A stretch of DNA of 21,356 nt, from assembly GCA_023375785.1 (NCBI GenBank), contig SZWC01015987.1, forward strand, positions 45,660 through 67,015, in the 5' to 3' direction. This DNA is from Penium margaritaceum (taxonomy: Eukaryota; Streptophyta; Zygnematophyceae; Desmidiales; Peniaceae). Each line of letters starts with the position of its first letter. Positions within the stretch are counted from its first letter, which is position 1. The notes under the pieces were generated by a model. That model was not told where the DNA came from, searched no databases, and was given only the letters and a program-made list of their open reading frames with translations. Of the stretch, positions 17,682-21,356 are shown piece by piece. The position numbers were made by a program, and so were the translations under genes.

Positions 17682-17683
17682 TA

Positions 17684-18950
17684 CGTAAGAACTGAGACAA
17701 AGGAAGAAGGTGGCCCGGTGGAGGATGGTGCGTCTTATGGTAGAGGCCACTTTCAAGGATAAGGGGAGGGAGGAGCAAGGAAAGTCGCAATCATGGAGTG
17801 TGCGTGCATCGCCGAGGATGTCGGTTTGGGAAACAAACTTAAGGTTGCATCAGAAACGTGGAAACCACTAGTACGAGCCTAATGTGCATGCATCACAGCT
17901 GCAAAGCAAGCATTTGTAGGAGGATATGGACACTTGAGAAAGCAATGTACTCATTTGAGCCATACTTCTATCAGACCAATGATTTGATCGGTGCATGGGA
18001 GATGTCATCCTTCTTCTTGTCCTTCCTTTTGCCACCCTTATCCATATTGCTGCCATATACGTGTGTGGCATGGATGATAGTACCAACAGTAGAATTCAAT
18101 GAGAAAGATGAGGAGGCAGAGGTGGATGGAGGACCAAAGGCATTGACAACAAAGTCGCATGTGACCAAAGAACAGTGCAAGCAAAGGTTATACATGCTAG
18201 TCCAAGCATCAAGACGCGAAAAAATCCCACGGTGCACCGAATCCCGGTGGAGACTTGAGAGGAACGATTTGAGTTGCTAGACACACCTGCTCATCCACCT
18301 TAATCCTATGGAGAAAATGAAAGATCTTAGGGATGAGGCTGTTCACAATGGTGAGAGCGGTTGAGAGTTGACCGGGTGCTGCATCACCAAGCTCTCAAAG
18401 GAGCTTGATGCCACGGGCAAAGTAGATGCCTGTAGACTTATCTACACACGAGCATTGTATTGTACTAGACAGTCAAGGCACTTTGCATGGCCTGGCTGGT
18501 GATGGTAGAGCAGTAATGCAGAAAGGCATAGGCGCCGATGGGGTTGGCAGCAATGTGCATGGTAGGATCTACATTGTAAGTGCTGATGTCGTCAATTTGA
18601 TGCTCAGGCACGATATCGATAAGGACGTGTATGGCATGGATAGACTCAGAGGATACTGATACAAAAGGGGGTAGTCAGCAAGGTATGTGGGAAAGTAATA
18701 CTCCTAGAGTTACTCTCCCTGGGCCCAAGCGCTAAAGTGTACCATCTACAAAGAGAACACAAGATCAAGAAAAAGCATAGGGTGTTGCCGCGTTGTAGGT
18801 ATAGTGGGCAGGATTGTGGTAGAGGAATTGGGGCCAGACGAGGCCAAGGCAGCGAGGGTCGAAGCAACAGATGTAGAGGTGGCTGATGTTGCGGCAAACA
18901 ATACGGGGCCGGAAACCAGAGGTGTAGGAGGCAACCGCACGCGAACTAGG
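17684..18950 (-). pseudogene. Probable gag remnant of the - strand copia
   Basis: By position this should be gag. Weak support comes from - frames. One starts near 18940 with a Ser/Thr/Pro-rich amino terminus, then a stretch near 18780-18720 ending in H-F-S-A-W-A-Q, which loosely resembles the copia Gag start (N-F-x-x-W). A basic K-G-G-K-R-K-D-K-K-K segment lies near 18046-18015, as might precede a nucleocapsid. No zinc knuckle was found. A 140-codon + frame at 17858-18280 overlaps it and shows no motif. Confidence is low. Confidence 0.35.
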
Positions 18951-19990
18951 AGATGGACTTCATCAACTAGCTTTGCATTGTCGTTTTCCTATGCTTAGGG
19001 GCGGTTCTCATCTATGCGTTGATCCCTGCGGGGAGCACGCGGTTCACGCTAAATCTTAGTGATGAAGGATTTATTGCTATTAGGCATGACGATGTAGGGC
19101 TCTACCAAAAATAAAAACTTGGGAGAATCTTCTCTGCCTCAAAGGGCATGGAAAGGTCAGAAGGAACATGTTTACAATCTTTGATGTGCTGCGAGACAGC
19201 CCGTCCCCAATTACGAACCTCGAGCAAAGAAAGAAAGAGATAGTAAGGTATCCGATGTACTATGCAAGGTGGAAGGAGGCAAAAAGGATGGAGGGGTAGG
19301 TGATCAAAACAACAAAGAAAAAGTCTTCTCATAATGTTGTAGCACTCAAGATTGCCGCTGAGGACAGCGATGGAGGTATGACGATAGATGGTTATGCTAC
19401 CACTATAGCAACAACGACTAGCGTAAAGATCTGGATGTCAGATGCAACAGATACGATGGCATGCATGCGCTTCTAAAGGCTACCTCAACTGTGGTTGTAG
19501 CTAGCTGCTGTGCAAGGTAAGATATCGCTCCCACCACCGATCCACGTGCTATTGTAGTCTCAGTGTATGCGTTAGAGACACGACCATTGGAAGTGGTGGG
19601 TGCCCGTACCGCTTACCTTGCCACGTCGAAAGTGGCTGAAGTCGAGGCTGTCGCATAGATGATACCAGTCATCGCTACACAAAACACATGCGCATAATGA
19701 CTAAAGATAAGGAGTACCCCATAGCTGGACACGGAAGCCGCTATGTTAGCTGAGGTATGACTGTCACATTGACGGGAAGGCAGGGAGTGTCTCACTGCGT
19801 CTAGCCATGGTTGTGTTAGTGATGGTGGTGTGGTGGCGTGCGGTATTGTAGACCCTCCATTGGTGACAAATTTGCTCTGAGCGTTGTGCAGTGGCTCGCA
19901 TGAATCGTAGAAGAAGCTAACTGGATCCGTTGCAGACTACGATGATTGTGCCTAGTTGACAGTTGAGCAATAGCATACACTGCTACTGAT
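18951..19990. other. No recognisable feature
   Basis: Neither strand shows a motif or long frame that I can assign. The sequence sits between the probable gag of the - strand copia and the low-complexity tract. From about 19360 it becomes increasingly rich in GCT/ACT-type triplets. Confidence 0.4.
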
Positions 19991-20640
19991 GTTATACATG
20001 GTGGCACAATGGATAGAGTGTGATTTTTGCTACTATTTCCACAATTGCAAATGTTGCTACTAATGCTATTGCCATGAATTCCAGTACTGTTGCTGCAATG
20101 GCCGATGTAATTACAACTGTCCCTGATGCACTCGATGGTTGTAGACTGGTCAGCGATGTTGCCACTGCTACGTTCATTGTGACGGTTATTTTCACTACTG
20201 TTATTGCTATGAGAACTATAATGTTACAAGTGATGATTTTACTGCTCCTACTGCAATAGTTGTGAACAGAAGTACAGTTGCCAATGATGCATAGGGCAGC
20301 TACAGAGCTATCAGCGCTACCACGGTTGTTTTAGTGGTTGCTTACACTAATGCTATGACTATTATGGATACTGATAGCTTTGGAGCTTGAATAGTTAATA
20401 CAGGTTCTACAACGCATACTGCTACTAATGCTTTTGTCAATGTTATTGCCATTGCTGTAGTTTTAGATGCTTCTACAACTAATACTTATGGACATGATGG
20501 CCACAGGGCCGTCGGCATTGTTGCCAGTGCTCCCACCATGGCTGCTCGCAACACCAAGCCCGTTGTTGCTGCTCTCTGCCAATTTAATGCTGCTGCAATT
20601 ACCCCTCCTCCCTTCTCCTTTCCAAAGAGATGCGGGGAAA
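19991..20640 (+). repeat. Low-complexity tract of NAY/NGY-type triplets
   Basis: The sequence is built from short imperfect triplets such as GCTACT, AATGCT, TATTGC and GTTGCT. In one + frame this yields long runs of Tyr, Cys, Asn, His and Gly codons; in another it yields Ala, Thr, Val and Ile. It resembles a decayed triplet repeat or a Tyr/Asn-rich nucleocapsid tract. Stops occur in all frames. A degenerate zinc knuckle follows at 20659. Confidence 0.5.
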
Positions 20641-20649
20641 ACAAGTAGC

Positions 20650-20720
20650 TACCACTGGCTCTTGTCCCAAGACGGGGAAGCTAGGGCATTACAAAGCACC
20701 TCAGCCATGGAATAACTATA
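20650..20720 (+). pseudogene. Degenerate zinc-knuckle-like fragment (possible retroelement Gag)
   Basis: The + frame reads G-S-C-P-K-T-G-K-L-G-H-Y-K-A-P-Q-P-W-N-N. It follows the C-x2-C-x4-H-x4-C pattern in spacing, with the second Cys now Thr and the fourth Cys position Gln. G-K-x-G-H-Y-K-A is typical of retroelement nucleocapsids. Its + orientation is opposite to the surrounding - strand copia, so if real it belongs to another insertion. This is a short, weak match. Confidence 0.35.
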
Positions 20721-21009
20721 GTGTGAGCTACTATTACAAGGGAGCAATGGCGGTAGTAGGGTATGGGCCAAGGTCAGCTGAGTGTGGTTGTGAAGTTGTG
20801 CGGCTCAAGCGCAACTCACACCCACAACCATAGTGTCTTAGAATGCCATAACACACAAGCTAACACCAGTTTCTTTTCAATGCTGTTCGTTTTTGAGTTG
20901 TTTTTTTAGCAATAAAGGTGCGGTGGCGACGACGGCAGCAAAAGAGGCCTCAAATGAGAGGGTGGCACCACGCAGCACGAACCCCTCATGCATGAGCTGC
21001 TTTTCCTTG
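20721..21009. other. No recognisable feature
   Basis: This lies between the knuckle-like fragment and the right direct repeat. An inverted PBS (complement of TGGTATCAGAGC) would be expected just before a 5' LTR of the - strand copia; I did not find one here. Confidence 0.4.
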
Positions 21010-21356
21010 TAGCTTTAACACTTGTAGGTAGGGACGAGGAAACAAGGGGAAACTACAAGGAGTTGGGCGCGCACAAAGACTAGAAATGCCAAATGGCCAT
21101 GGAGCACCTTCTGGCAGGTTACAACAGTATGATAGAAAACACGCAAGGATGCAAGGTACGAAGCAAGAGTGGGAAGAGCTCCTGCACGGTTGTTTGAGCT
21201 ACGAGCTCACGTTCGACTATGGGATTTGGCCACATCGTGGATCCAACCAAGTTGCTTGACCCACTGTTCCGCTAATGCTGCCGATAAAAATGCAACAGCA
21301 TCGTGCACAAGGGGATAGACCTAGTGTGCCTGATTCAGACGCTAACCCCTGCTCCC
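21010..21356. repeat. Diverged direct repeat, right copy (probable LTR of the - strand copia), cut by the window end
   Basis: It aligns with 12505-12840 over its whole visible length, in the same orientation and about 8.5 kb away. For a - strand element this would be the 5' LTR and 12.5 kb the 3' LTR. It continues beyond the window. Confidence 0.62.

Larger units (their letters stand above)
12483..21356 (-). mobile_element. Highly decayed Ty1/copia element on the - strand (extends past the window)
   Basis: Reading the - strand from high to low coordinates gives probable gag (about 18.9-17.9 kb), a pre-integrase zinc region (16.33-16.19), integrase (16.19-15.69), a Ser/Pro-rich linker (15.46-14.88), RT (14.75-13.81) and RNase H with the carboxy-terminal T-K-A-L block (13.48-13.23). 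The order is Ty1/copia. Diverged direct repeats at about 12505-12840 and 21010 onwards flank it and are probably its LTRs. The motifs are recognisable but broken by frameshifts and stops. A TA-flanked inverted-repeat element is inserted at 17103-17681. The exact ends, PBS and target duplication were not found. Confidence 0.72.

Noticed and set aside
17858..18280. 140-codon + strand frame as a host protein gene
   Set aside because: It includes a hydrophobic stretch but no known domain, and sits where the - strand copia gag is expected, so I did not call it.
19655..19667. TGATACCA as an inverted PBS for the - strand copia
   Set aside because: Only eight of twelve bases match, no TG follows directly, and it lies far from the direct repeat at 21 kb.
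1..21356. CRISPR array, defence system, phage or bacterial operon
   Set aside because: No regularly spaced repeats, no bacterial-type gene packing and no ribosome-binding sites; all recognisable coding sequence is eukaryotic LTR retrotransposon.

Overview
This is a eukaryotic, gene-poor window made almost entirely of nested, decayed transposable elements. I recognise no host gene, tRNA, rRNA, CRISPR array or bacterial-type operon. The primer-binding site complementary to initiator tRNA-Met, TG...CA long terminal repeats (LTRs), and C-to-T decay in CG and CAG contexts suggest a green-lineage (plant or streptophyte algal) genome. That is inference; the species cannot be named from this sequence.

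Layout: (1) 1-369 holds nothing recognisable. (2) About 370-5543, continuing at 12088-12482, is an old + strand Ty3/gypsy element. Its coding order is protease, reverse transcriptase (RT), RNase H, integrase, then a chromodomain-like tail, so it is chromovirus-like. Gag is missing and every domain carries stops and frameshifts. A 406-bp inverted-repeat element with TA target duplications sits in its RT, and unexplained sequence interrupts its integrase. (3) 5544-12082 is a younger, full-length Ty1/copia element on the + strand. Its LTRs (582 and 575 bp) are about 96.5% identical by eye, and it is flanked by a perfect GCCTC duplication. It landed inside the 3' LTR of the gypsy element. It retains PBS, gag with a CCHC knuckle, protease, integrase, RT, RNase H and a purine tract. 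Eight premature stops, a small deletion and a 227-bp duplication with an N at the join break its reading frame. (4) About 12.5-21.36 kb holds a second, far more decayed copia element on the - strand: RNase H 13.2-13.5, RT 13.8-14.75, Ser/Pro linker 14.9-15.5, integrase 15.7-16.4 and probable gag about 17.9-18.9 kb. It is bracketed by diverged direct repeats (about 12505-12840 and 21010-21356) that are probably its LTRs. A 579-bp element with 20-bp perfect inverted repeats and TA duplications lies inside it at 17103-17681. A low-complexity tract and a degenerate + strand zinc knuckle lie at about 20.0-20.72 kb.

Relative order: the gypsy element is older than the + strand copia that disrupts its LTR, and each TA-flanked element is younger than the retroelement it interrupts. 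None of the retroelement polyproteins could be expressed intact. The most useful leads are the two TA-flanked inverted-repeat elements, the hairpin cluster in the copia LTR, the biased nonsense spectrum and the probable assembly artefact at the N.
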